NCBI GenBank assembly: GCA_028551475.1
Contig: CM052356.1
Span: 23,773,884 to 23,837,883 of the forward strand
DNA: 64,000 nucleotides
Origin: Casuarina equisetifolia
Lineage: Eukaryota > Streptophyta > Magnoliopsida > Fagales > Casuarinaceae
Reading direction: 5' to 3'
Shown: positions 13,511 to 24,363 of the stretch, in pieces
Layout of the letters: every line of letters begins with the position of its first letter
How positions within the stretch are numbered: the first letter of the stretch is position 1
Notes under the pieces: generated by a model
Database searches by the model: none
The model's input: only the letters and a program-made list of their open reading frames with translations
Told to the model about the DNA's origin: nothing
Program-made: the position numbers and the translations under genes

Positions 13511-14989
13511 CTATCGCATTGTAATGACAAGACTTCTATCCATGAACTTGGCACCTCCCACCTTTCCTTGAATCTCCGGAGGCAGAAGAATGACACGTCT
13601 TTGGTCCCCTGCTTCCACCAGTAACTCGGATCCTCCTCTGTACTGCAGGCCAGAAAATATCACCGGTCAGAAGTTCAGCAAATTCAACCAGTTATAAGAA
13701 GCGCAATAAACTTACAGAACGTTAAAAGTTGATTATCCTGAAAATCTGCTAAGAAGAATGTCCAAATTCTTACACCTTGCATACCATAAATTTTTTGCAT
13801 TCCTGGAGTTGAATAAAGTATCTGAATAATATCATTCTATATCAGCTGAAAACAGACCGTTATTCCCTTAGGGAGCTTTCTGCTTTTCTTAACTGGAAGC
13901 TGAAAACATTCAAAAGCATATTGTTTTACCTTTTTTATTTCTTCTCTTCTCATTACATTTTAAAAATTTTAGAAGGTGAAGGAAAGTCTTAATGAATCAA
14001 CAGGTAGATCAAAGTCCAAAGATTAAAAGTTTTAAATTTTCCACCAGCTTCATGATGACTTTAAATCTTCGACATTGGCTTTCTATTATTTTTCCCTCTT
14101 CAGAGAGGAAAAAAAAAATACACATTCATTCCATCTTACCTGGAATGCTTCCCTACAAATAGTAAAAGAAAACAACACTTGCCATAGACAACTGAAAGAG
14201 TAACAATAGCAAAACCTTAAAAACTACGGTGAAAAGAGGTCAAAGATTTGAAGAGTGGAAACTTGGACATACTTGGTATAGTTTGATCTCGGACTTGTCA
14301 AAACCTGGCATAAGAAGGGTTACTGACTTCTTGGCTGGATCAAATTTTACAGATGAGCAATGGCTGCTGTGTCTTGCAGGCGCAGAAAGAAGATTCTTCG
14401 CATCTTTACTTACATTGTCAAGCATGATTTTGTTCCAGTCAGGAGGATTACTGAGTTGGAGTTGAGGCATGAAAGAAAAAGGCAAGGGGGAAAAATCTTT
14501 TTTGACTTTTTGCATTGATTCTAGGTTCATATGTGGAGAAGCAAATCCGAACGCACCAGAAATCTGTGCGCCAGCTTGGATTGCACAGCCCCAATAACGT
14601 AATGCTGAACTGACGGAGATTGGATTATCTGGATGCATCACAAGGAAGCAGCTGAATTTATGTGGTTCTGAGAAGGCAGAGGATCCTCTCTGCACAGCAC
14701 ATATGAAATGCATAATCTCATTGGGTTTACATCCGAATGTTGTCACATCAAATGAGAATTACGTTTACCTCCAACATTTGTTCCAGAGTTTCCCATACTT
14801 CTGCACTCATTTGCCCATTCAGATAGGACCTGCTCCCAGTAATTATGATGGCTTCATCTACAAGCCTCAGCAGTGAAGGACCAACCAATCTCCCAAGATC
14901 CGTCTTTTCAGCCATGTTCCGTAGATATTTCAAGTACAATCTGTGCACCATCATGTTATTGCATATAGATCATCAAGAGAGAGAGAGAA

Positions 14990-15021
<32 letters not shown>

Positions 15022-16372
15022 GAAGACAGAAAGACAGATAGGTTTTCTAACCTTCCTTTGCTGGCTAAACCTATAATCCGTAGAGTTTCCTCAGTGCTGA
15101 CTCCATCATATATTATTACATCAAATTTATCTTTCTTATTTCTTTGAGCCGCATTACCCACGAATTCTACAAGCCTGTCAAGTGCCAAGGCTGAGAAAAC
15201 AGAATCCATCCCCGGAAGCACCCCAAGCTCTTCTCCCACAATCTAAACATTGTAAAGAATGGTCCATAAAGTCCTCTCAAACTTCCAAGGGAAACTAGAC
15301 CTTTCAAATAAGACTGGAAAGAATATCACCAAGATACTACGTACCCACCCCTTCGAGAACTCCTTGGGTCATATTAAGACGGGCATCTGCTTGCTTTAGG
15401 CGATTGAGAGGTTCAAGAATCATCTGTAATAATCAAGAATGACTCTACTTGAGTAAAGACTCAAAGAGAAAACACGTGTGATGATGTAGAGTGTAGTGAA
15501 GAAGGTTGAAAAACGTACTTTACTGGTCTCCAACCTAACAGCCGAAAGGTTGCTCTTGCATGTAGCTACAGAAGTCCCAATCTTACAATTCAAAAGATAA
15601 TCAGCTGTGGGGTCTTGGTTATGTATCACCAAGCATGTGCTCAATCCAGCCAATGCATAATGCTAAGAACCGGAGGGAAACAGAGAGAATTGAAGTGGTT
15701 AGAAAATCACTAGATAAGTTGGGGAATGGAAACCTGAACTTCTAAACTTCTAGTGGAACTTCAGTCCAAACAACTAAGTGGTTTAGGAATCTTTCTTCTA
15801 TGCTATTTTTCTCGGGTGGGGAAGCTCTGACTTCTTGCTACATTGAGCCATATAGTCAATTACAATACGTCTCCGACTTCTTATTTACTCCATAATTTCT
15901 CAAATGGAAATATCCTGCAATTTTCCATGAATGACAACTATCCACTATCTTTCTGAATATATATCAAATCAACAGTATGTTTAGACTTGGTCACAATTCC
16001 TATCCAAAATTCACATGTTGCCTCCATTTCACAGAACTAGTTAGCAGTAAAGCAGCGAAATTTTAACTCAAGAGCCCAAAAATTATCCCTAAAAGAAATA
16101 GACAACAAACATAAGTTCTCAAATCACCGAAAAAAGAAATTGCAAAATATGCTACGCACCTGAGCAGCGAAAACCGCCGATGTGGTCTTGCCGGAACCGC
16201 CTTTGCCCAAAAAGGTGACCAATCTCGTTGGTTGCCGAGAAGAATTACTACTGTCACTGCCGCTGCTGCTATTCTCTGCTGATAAGCCTGCCACCGCAAT
16301 TTCTCTTCTGCGAAAGGTGGAATGTGAACTGGGCTTTGCTAGTAGGAGAGGAGAAGAGAGACAAGCAGCCAT
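13511..16372 (-). CDS. GET3D: Get3d-type ArsA/Get3 ATPase with alpha-crystallin-like C-terminus, plastid targeted (7 exons)
   Basis: Exons from the start: 16160-16372, 15519-15662, 15349-15423, 15052-15242, 14769-14940, 14273-14689, 13511-13642, all GT-AG and in phase, giving 447 residues (the Arabidopsis protein At1g26090, as I recall, is about 455). Residues 1-45 are Ser/Arg-rich like a plastid transit peptide. The P-loop GKGGSGKTT (56-64) is the deviant Walker A with a signature lysine, typical of dimeric SIMIBI ATPases such as Get3, ArsA and Min[17 protein letters not shown] is the Walker B/switch region. Residues about 379-447 ([20 protein letters not shown] to the Arg end) resemble a small-heat-shock alpha-crystallin fold. 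Get3 homologues target tail-anchored membrane proteins; for Get3d the client is not established, so function is by family only. Intron 5 is only 79 bases, and intron 4 holds a GA microsatellite. The splice donor of exon 3 (GGG then GTGGGT) was chosen by phase. Confidence 0.93.
14975..15040. repeat. (GA)n tract in an intron of the Get3d gene
   Basis: A nearly uninterrupted GAGA run with a few GAAA and GACA interruptions lies in intron 4, ending just before the donor of exon 4. On the transcribed strand it reads as a long CT run close to the donor site. Confidence 0.9.
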
Positions 16373-17470
16373 ATTCGTAAGGATTCTCGTTGGGAGCGAG
16401 TGTATGAAAAAGACAGAACACAGGAGGAGGGTGGGAGATTTAGCGTCGTTTTACGACTCGGGAAAAGACAACTGTTAAATTTCATGCGAAGCCAAACGTG
16501 CTGAAGAGTGGTTGGGTCTACAAGGTTGTTAAACTGAAATTACAGGGAAACCATGGGCCGAGCTGCTTGCCTTTCCCGAAACAGAGCCACTCCCCTGAAC
16601 ATAACATACCTGTTCCTCCTCACCCTTAACTTGCTGAATGCTCTTCATTGTCGGCTCCCTAAAACTCACACCCTTATCTCTATGGTCACAAAATTTGGGA
16701 AGCGAATCAGACAATTTCTTGGGATAGTGATTCTCTGACTCAGATTTTTTTTCTTTTTTACGAATAATTTTCTCTCAATTTTCTTTTCAGTATATATGAT
16801 TCCTTTACTTTTCTTACTGTGGATTAACATGGAACTAAGAGACCATAAGTAACTCTATTTCTAACTGAGTTAATTGAGTTGGGCGCTTATAGATTAGGTT
16901 ACATAACAAGCTGTTAGTTTTAGGGAAGCTTTGTCGCTGTAATTTTTTCTTTTTCTAGTTGTTTAGACTAAGCAAGTTTGATTTGACCAAGTATAAGCTT
17001 ACGCACGTTTATGTGACAAAGTGGGGAATTGAGTTTTGAATACCAGGGACTGTTCTTCCAAGCCAAAACCGGGTGCGGGTCGTGATGAGGTTGGCAGAAG
17101 CAATCTAGAACCGTCGGTTTTCCGATCAGAGTCTTCGAAATTTATCGAACTTGGGAACCAAATTGTTGAGATTGTTTTGTTTACTGTCAAGAAAAAGGGC
17201 ACCATACTCAAGGGAAATAGTTTTTGCTTAAGAGCCTTGGCCCAAGATCGTTCACCAGTTAAGCGATCATATAGGCAGGTGCTTGATATGTTATTTTTAC
17301 AATCAGGAAGTCTCAGTTCTCCATCAATTAGGAGAATATTTGAGTGGGTGAGTTGCTAAAAAAGGAAGAACAAAATTTGACCAGAATTTAGCATCAGAAA
17401 AGATGATCTTCTGATATCTGTACTGGAATTTGTACAAGAACGTAGCAATATGTGTTACATAGACGAGGCA
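16373..17470. other. Spacer between the Get3d gene and the small membrane-protein gene
   Basis: About 1.1 kb that should contain the Get3d promoter (16.4-16.8 kb) and the 3' UTR of the next minus-strand gene (17.2-17.47 kb). Open frames at 16553-16738 and 17036-17359 show no family resemblance. The latter begins at a TTG and is rejected as a gene. Confidence 0.4.
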
Positions 17471-17962
17471 CTAGTTTGCACCTTTATAATCGGCAAACAA
17501 GTAACTTGGCAAGGGACTAGACCTTGGCGACCTTGGCGGCAGCTCAGAGAGCTTGTTACCAAAACTATCATAATGAATAACACCAGCAAACTCCGGTGGC
17601 CGGCATTTATCACCCAGCAAGATTGCTTTCTGCCACAAGCCCCCTTCTCCAAAGCTCCCCTCCACTTGATTTCCAGCATCAGCCGTAGATTCATCACCAC
17701 CCTTTTTCTTGTACATGAATGGATTTCCGTTGTTACTAATAGTTGTCACAAGCCTCTTCGGGGACAGCAAAGGTGACTTGGGTGCGATTGTTGGATTACT
17801 TACTTTGTTCTCCAACTCTTTTTTTGTCTCCAACTCCTTTGAACCACGGCGTGAATGCTTGGCACATAAAGCAACCAAAGCCGCAACCGAGACGAACAAG
17901 ACGATTGCTAGAGGCGCGGAACCAAATTGGTGGCCGTCATGCTCAGAAAGAAGACGCACCAT
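17471..17962 (-). CDS. Small single-span membrane protein of unknown function, plant-specific
   Basis: An intronless 163-residue frame runs from ATG at 17962 to TAG at 17471. Residues about 15-35 (SAPLAIVLFVSVAALVAL) form one hydrophobic segment followed by Lys/Arg, so a short outside N-terminus and cytosolic C-terminus are likely. The middle is Lys/Ser/Pro-rich. The conserved-looking block is residues 107-137 (GGLWQKAILLGDKC, then PPEFAGVIHYDS), followed by a Pro/Ser/Arg tail (ELPPRSPRSSPLPSY). I remember similar LWQK-IL-G-KC-PP-F-GVI-YD proteins in other plants annotated only as transmembrane proteins, so it is probably a real, expressed, uncharacterised family. No catalytic motif is visible. 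The upstream sequence has no in-frame ATG that would extend it convincingly. Confidence 0.75.
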   Translation of the reverse strand: MVRLLSEHDGHQFGSAPLAIVLFVSVAALVALCAKHSRRGSKELETKKELENKVSNPTIAPKSPLLSPKRLVTTISNNGNPFMYKKKGGDESTADAGNQVEGSFGEGGLWQKAILLGDKCRPPEFAGVIHYDSFGNKLSELPPRSPRSSPLPSYLFADYKGAN

Positions 17963-20900
17963 TCTTTGAAAACTGCCCGAAATTGTTCAACCGAAGACCA
18001 GTTTGTGATTGAACGATGAACATGATTGAATATATAGGTGGTTTCTTCGTATTTGTGCTTATGACCTTCGGCCGATGGAGTTAGTAGCAGCAGGAAGACT
18101 TCTGACATCTTCTTTGCCTTCGTTGTCTTTTGCCAATAAAGAATGTTTAATCAAATTAGGTTAGTTGTTGTTTTGATGTATAAAATTTGTCATTCAACTT
18201 TGAACTTTTCAAACTTGCTGAAAATAATTTTCACAGGACAATGAACCTTGTATCTCCTTTGTGTTTTGGATATCGTCAGACGATTGTGGCCACTTCATCC
18301 TTACTGTATTCAATATGCTTAATTATGCCAGATCAACCAGAAGTGTCCTCTAGAGTTAATCTCATTCACGTATGATATTTGGAGCCCGGGTGGTCACCAA
18401 TTATTGGGATGGATTATAGTCAATTATTGATGATATTGTTACTATTATTTTACACCACTTCCATTTTTCCTGACGCCTCGTGGTTTCTTCTTCAACGTTT
18501 TATTTATTGCAGTTGGTTCGGGGTTGTGTATTAAATGATTCTGTGAGTAGCAACTTGGATGTTTATAATTTCTCACGGACCCACCAAAAACCAAGACTGA
18601 TTCCACACTTCCTATATCAAATTTAATCTGTCCAAGAGGACCAAGACGTGCTGATCATCTTGTTGTTGGTTTCTGTAAGTCTGTGAGGCTCCTATTATTA
18701 GCATTCCGAGGACGAAAAATGTAAAAAAAAAAAAAAAAAAAGCGTTAAGTCAACTAGTTGAACCCTTCCTGCCACCGCGTGTTGACGAGGCCAAATGGCA
18801 CAAGGGTTTTGTACATATTTTTCAGAAGTCAAGAGCTGAAAACCAACTATGGCAATCTCCTGTATCCTCCACTAGAGATACAACCATCCTCAGTCATCCA
18901 CTTTGGTTCGTCCTTTTCTTTGCTTTACCGGTTTGCAGCATCTCCTTCCACTTTCTGAAGAATCGAGTTTGAGCAGGCTAAGGGACATAAATACATAAAC
19001 AACTTGTTGGAAAAAAAAAAAAAAAAAGGGAAGAAAGTTATAGAATAATAACTGTTCTAGATCAAATCGAGCAGTTTTGATGCAATATGTAATTAAACAG
19101 ATAAAAGAAAGTTACCCATTTAGGCCAAAGCTGACTTAATAGGGGATATATCGTGTTCAACACGTCCCCATAAAAGTTTGGTGTCCAGCTCATGTGGGTT
19201 TCAGTTTCTCACGCCTTTTTCTTCCGGCATGATCATACTTTTATTTGCACCGAATCTTGTGTTTTTCCAATTATTCTCTTAAGTTCCTAGTCATTAGGTG
19301 GCCTCTCATTCAGTTGGCCCATCATAAGATTGACAATTTCTTTATATTCTCCCAAAAGGTGTCTCAAATCTAATGAAATGTTTCCCCATATTTAGTTTGA
19401 CAACATCAGGCTGATGTCTGCGATTGATATCCTTAAAATGTTGCTTTCAGAAGCTGTCATTGGTTTGTTGGCGAAAACTAATTGAGTCGGCAAATCCCTT
19501 CTTAATACGGCAGAGACAGTACTTCTCTTCCCTTCCCTTGCATGACAACCTTAGGAGCTGTGCATTGAGTTGTTGGGAGGGTTAGATCCAAGAGATGATT
19601 GTGGTGGATATGCAGTGCATCGCACTAAGCAGAAGTCTAAAGCTGGTGCGTCACATTGTGGTTGGAGTGGAGTAATTCACACTAAGTGGGACGCGTCGTA
19701 GGGAGCGGCAAGAGCATGATGTTGGCCAGCAATATATTGCATTGTCAGTGAGAGTCAGGAGGTCGTGTCTCTCTATCAGAGGGAGATCATCAACTTGAAC
19801 GAAAAACACGTTGTGGATAATGGATCTGCCGCCCCTTCTGATTATACGATTTTGGGCAGTGCAGTGCTTTGAAGAAATGGTTTCCAAGTCTCCAAGACGC
19901 TTCAACCTTATCTACATTCCGTCGACCCTCTAATGGCTATCCATTGCACGCAAAGCCTCTATTTGTTTTAGTGCATTCCAACCTTATTACCTTGACGTTG
20001 CTGTAGTTTGAGGAGAGGGAATCTTATAATAGGGCTCTTCTGAATGGAGTTAGGTTTGACAATGTGTCTAGACAGTGGAAGAACTAATAGAAACTCTCTT
20101 AATAGTTTTGATTAATGCAAGTCCTGATAATTATTTATCAATAACTAGTAGGAATTTTGATATATATCAATTCCCTTTATTTAAAAAGCCTATTCTTAAA
20201 CTTATAACTTTCAATCTCTCTCAATTTATTGCAAAGTCGTTTGACATCTTTCATATATTTTTTATTTTCTTTCTTCTTTTCTATTTTTTTTTTTTTTGCT
20301 AAATCCAAGATAAGCCCATGTGATCTTACAAGAACTTGTACTTTTTCATCTTCATCCCAAGATCCTCCATCATATTTAGAAAAAATAAATTATACATTCA
20401 CATGTCATACTATTGTTCTTCAACTGTTCAATTGACATATTTACTTGTAACTGCATATTGTTTGTTACTTGTGAAGTCTGATTAACGATGACTTTAGTGA
20501 GCATAAACCAAATGCTCATTATCTATTACTTTATTTCTTTAAACTCAGACCTTGGTTTGGAAAACTCCATGCTCTTTCAAGAATTTTATTTAATAAACAA
20601 TAACGAAATCGAGTTTAGAACTTCCCTTTAAATAAGTACGTAATACAAGTCCTACAATTTGAAGAGATTAATTAACCAAAACTTCCAATCCTTATACGGA
20701 AAGAATTCAAAATTTTCACAATCAAAAACTCTTAATTCCTCATAAATAAATTTTAAAATTAAACCAGCAAAGTAATCCAATTCCATGAAAGGTCTGTCAT
20801 ACTTTAACATGACATCGGTTTCTCTCAACCATGATGACTTAAACAGCAAACCGAGATGGTAAAGGGATATTTTGTGCATATTTGGCAAAAACCTATGATG

Positions 20901-22752
20901 GCGTTTGAGGTGGTGGAGAATATGTTATCATTTCCTCCTTTCAGCAGAGAAAGATTAGTTGTTGTTGGTCGGTTCAGGTGAGTGTGCACCATCGAAACCA
21001 TCTCTCAAATTAGTTTCACACCCAATAAGACGACGGTGTTCTAGTACAGTAGGTCATCAAATGCAATAGTCTGTCCTGTAGGATGCACATTCCCAAGAAG
21101 CAATGAATGTTGATTCTATTAACTCCAAAAGATGAGGACTTGTTGATAGAGAGGAGAATGGGGCTCTGCATTCCCTATTATTGAAGCTCGTGGAAGCATC
21201 TCCAAAGTGAAACAGGATCGTTGAATCAAAAGCTGAAATGGGAATAATTTCACCAAAATGGTAAGATCAAGCCCATCCTGGCGTGCACCAAGGAAAAGGT
21301 TGGAGTTTGTGTCCAATTAACCCATTCGAAGCCTCCAAATTATCCAAGCCTTTGTCTTGGTTTTGCACGAACATGACCTCCCTTTCCCCCTCCCGACGAT
21401 GGGGCAAGTCTTCCTAGGTCATGAACTCACCATAGATGAAATTTTAAGCTTTAGTTGGAAAGACAAAAATTCAGCAGAAAATGTGCCCATGACGGGAAAC
21501 AAACAGAAATCCATTGCCTTCAAAGGAAAAAGGTAGAAGAAAACTAAGACGTGTAACATTAAATGATGCCACATGAATTCGTCTCTCCTTTATTATTACA
21601 TTGGCCTATCATCATGTAGATGCGGCTTGAATGGTCCTCCCAACCTCAGATTTCTTTGGTTTGGGGTTCAAAACTTCTCCGATTAGTTGACACTGCCTCC
21701 TGATAGCTGATAGCCCGAGGGTCCCTCACCATTCGGTGCTCCATTAACATTTACACCACCCCACTAGAAGATCTAGAACGCTGGTTCGCTTTTTTACGCA
21801 CTGAGTAGATAATCTATCTACAGTTCAGACACAGTGTCCCCCCAAATATTTAATATTCTCGTGAAGTAAACCCCATATGACAAAGTTACTTGACCACATT
21901 TTATCATCAAGACGGAGTGAAAATTTTGTGGCTTCCTTGAGTACGCATTGAAAAACATGTTCACTTTGGTGGCCGGCTCTAAGACTTCAGAGGATGAGTC
22001 TTTAGGAGCGACCGGCCTAGGAAGTGCATGGTGCAAGGAAACCAGTTTCAGGCTGTCGGCAGGTTCTTGCCGACGGTAAAAATCATAGTTCGGGAATTTC
22101 ATATTGCAGAATCGACCAACAAAAAGAAGATTATTTGAGAAAATAGACATTCTCATTGCTTTAAACGTTTTCCGCGGTTAGCTTTTGCACAATCTTAGAA
22201 GGCAAAAGGTCACGGAGGTGATGATCACGTAGGCTTTCCCTATGCTGCTTTCTTTAGAAAAGAATGAGGCTGCAATTGTATAGCAAAGGCTCTTGTTATC
22301 AGGGGCAGTGCCACCAAACTCGTCACGTGTTTCGAACACTGCTCTGGTATATGATTCTCTAAAGAAAGAAAAGCTTTTACACTAACCAACCTCATTAATT
22401 AATACCATTATTATGGTGCAGCTGAAAATCTTCTACCTGGAATGTGCCGTGCCGTCACAGCTACTCATGTTTCTTTGAAACCAAACGCGTAAAGAAAAAA
22501 AAAATCGAAAATCATAATCATGAATTACTATACTGATCATTCAAGCATTACCCTGGTAATCATGCAGGAGAAACCCAAAATTGTAGTATTCTTTCCTTTT
22601 ATGATAACAATATCCTTAATACATGTACAAGCTCATACTCTCAAACATGAAGAAAAAATAAAAGAAAAGGATTTGAAATCATCATACAGGTACTGAAAGT
22701 TTCCACTACCGAGTTCTTTTTCTCTCTTTTATAATCACCTGAGAGATCGTGC
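17963..22752. other. 4.8 kb AT-rich intergenic region without a supported gene
   Basis: I see no coding exon chain on either strand. Homopolymer A tracts occur at 18723-18741 and 19011-19027. A T-rich stretch at 20230-20300 gives spurious hydrophobic frames. The longest frame is on the minus strand at 21818-22156 (112 residues, ATG start). It resembles nothing known to me, and no flanking exons were found. The last few hundred bases are probably the 3' UTR of the CLE gene. Confidence 0.5.
18723..18741 (+). repeat. Poly(A) tract
   Basis: Nineteen consecutive A residues. No SINE-like A or B box or LINE coding tail was recognised before it, so a retroposon origin is not shown. Confidence 0.9.
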
Positions 22753-23094
22753 TCAATGGTGCAGCGGGTTCGGCCCGGTGGGCACGCGGCGCTTCTCAAC
22801 CCCATAGCGGGGATCAATCTCGCTTCCGGCAGTGTCGGGCTGCACGTGCGTGTTTGGTGAGCGTTGCCGGCGGTGGTTGTCTCGTTGATGACGTTTTACA
22901 AATGGTGCGAAGTCGAATTTACTGGCTAGAACTTTTCTGGTGACGAAAGAGCGATGAGAGAAGGAGGAGTACCGCACGGTGGCGATTTGTTTGTCACTGA
23001 TCTTGGACTTGAGATTGTAGAATTCACGAAGGAATAACAAGAGGAAAGAGAGCCAGAAAAGAAGCAAAATCGTTCGAGATAGTTTGAAGGCCAT
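22753..23094 (-). CDS. CLE12: CLE signalling-peptide precursor
   Basis: Intronless, 113 residues, from ATG at 23094 to TGA at 22753. Residues 1-26 (MAFKLSRTILLLFWLSFLLL and following) are a classic secretion signal. Residues 27-100 are a variable basic pro-region. The final twelve residues, RRVPTGPNPLHH (22756-22791), end exactly at the stop codon and are a full CLE motif with the usual Pro-4, Gly-6, Pro-7, Asn-8, Pro-9 and His-11. Pro-4 and Pro-7 are the family's hydroxylation and arabinosylation sites. The mature secreted peptide would be read by LRR receptor kinases of the CLV1/BAM type. The symbol rests on neighbourhood (TCP12- and bHLH30-like genes follow, as around Arabidopsis CLE12). 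The peptide itself, as I remember it, matches Arabidopsis CLE8 exactly and differs from CLE12 by Thr for Ser at position 5. Family membership is near certain; the exact orthologue is not. Confidence 0.93.
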   Translation of the reverse strand: MAFKLSRTILLLFWLSFLLLFLREFYNLKSKISDKQIATVRYSSFSHRSFVTRKVLASKFDFAPFVKRHQRDNHRRQRSPNTHVQPDTAGSEIDPRYGVEKRRVPTGPNPLHH

Positions 23095-23487
23095 GGAGAG
23101 GAAGAAGGAGGAGGAGGAGGAGAAGGGTAAGCAGAGGAAGCATGGAGCAGTGGAATGAAGAAGAACTCAAAGGAGAGGTTTTAGTAGATGAAGAATTTTC
23201 GCTGCTAATGAAGAAATGAAAGGTATGGCGGAGAGGGTTGAAATGAGTGTGCTTTTGCGTTCCATGTGAGGCTTGAGAGCACCTTTTTACGCTTATTTAT
23301 TGAGAGCGTAGGAGAGAGAGAAGGAGCGAGAGAGAGGGACCGGTACACCCTTTCCCAATGAAAGTTTCTTAGGAATAAAGGAATTAAAAAAGGGTCATAA
23401 GCATCGATTGTCAAGCCGTGAATTATGTATGGTTGTGTTTATTATTAATTTCTTGAAATATTAGTGCTACATTTTTGTATGTCAAAT

Positions 23488-23527
<40 letters not shown>

Positions 23528-24363
23528 AGGTGCAAGACACCGCAAGATAGATTGGGTAGAAGGAAAGTTCCTCCCGGCTTTGAGTGAATTGCAACTAAAT
23601 AAAAGGTGGGGAATATGCAATCCCCATTTTCTATGGGCAAAGCAATCCATCAACTGTATGCAAAAAGTGAAGCCCAACAATAATGTCCCTAAAACAAAAA
23701 AGAAGAATATGGGCATCATTTCGGCTTTGAAAAACTCCTCTTCATAAAACTAGTTTTTTCACTTTTGGTGAAAATCTAAGTTTAACTTTTTGCATCAACC
23801 CATATAGAGTTCAACAGTGGGATAACTTCACTTACATCATATCAATTTTATTTATTTCATAAGTAGATCAAGATTGTCTAAATTCTTGTAACTCAATAAC
23901 ATTTGGGAACTTTTACTTGAATAACAAGCGTTCGAGACATTCCCTCTTCAAATTAAATTTTATAAAGGTAAAATATATTGATTTTGAATAAATTGGTTTT
24001 ATTAAAAGAACACGCATCTGAAGATAAAATTTTGCCCATAATATTGGAGTTAATTAGTTACCACGTTGATTTTTCACCTAGCTTTCCCAGCAAACCGAAA
24101 ACTTACCGCGAGGGGTGGGAGGTCCCCATCACTGTCGTAACCCAAGGCCTAAACTCGTTGTGTAGATGAGCTGGGCCTTGCTCTTCGAAGACAAAAGCCC
24201 ATGATCTACAAGTCCGCCCGGGGGAAGGAGTAGTACGGTTTCGTCTCGTCTTTCTCATATATCCTTCGGAAACACGGAAGGGTCCTCTTTCATGGCTGAT
24301 TTGCTTCGTATCCGATTCAGAACTCGGCGTTGCGCACTGTAATTTTGATTCGAAGAGGCGAAG
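23095..24363. promoter_or_regulatory. Divergent intergenic region between the CLE gene and the CWC16 gene
   Basis: The CLE gene reads left and the CWC16 gene reads right, so this 1.27 kb holds both promoters and the CWC16 5' leader (roughly 24.2-24.36 kb). A long CT microsatellite (23493-23525) sits about 400 bases upstream of the CLE start. Frames at 23205-23747 are microsatellite-driven and not genes. Confidence 0.45.
23493..23525. repeat. (CT)n microsatellite upstream of the CLE gene
   Basis: About sixteen CT repeats, which read as GA on the CLE coding strand. GA repeats are the known binding target of BASIC PENTACYSTEINE factors, so a regulatory role is possible but not shown. Confidence 0.9.

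Noticed and set aside
17036-17359. 107-residue plus-strand frame
   Set aside because: It begins at a TTG, has no recognisable motif, and lies in the 3' region of the minus-strand membrane-protein gene.
21818-22156. 112-residue minus-strand frame with an ATG
   Set aside because: No hydrophobic, catalytic or family features, no neighbouring exons, in an otherwise gene-free stretch. It could be rescued by RNA evidence.
22749-22943. Plus-strand frame opposite the CLE gene
   Set aside because: It is the antisense shadow of the CLE coding sequence, whose secretion signal and terminal motif are unmistakable.
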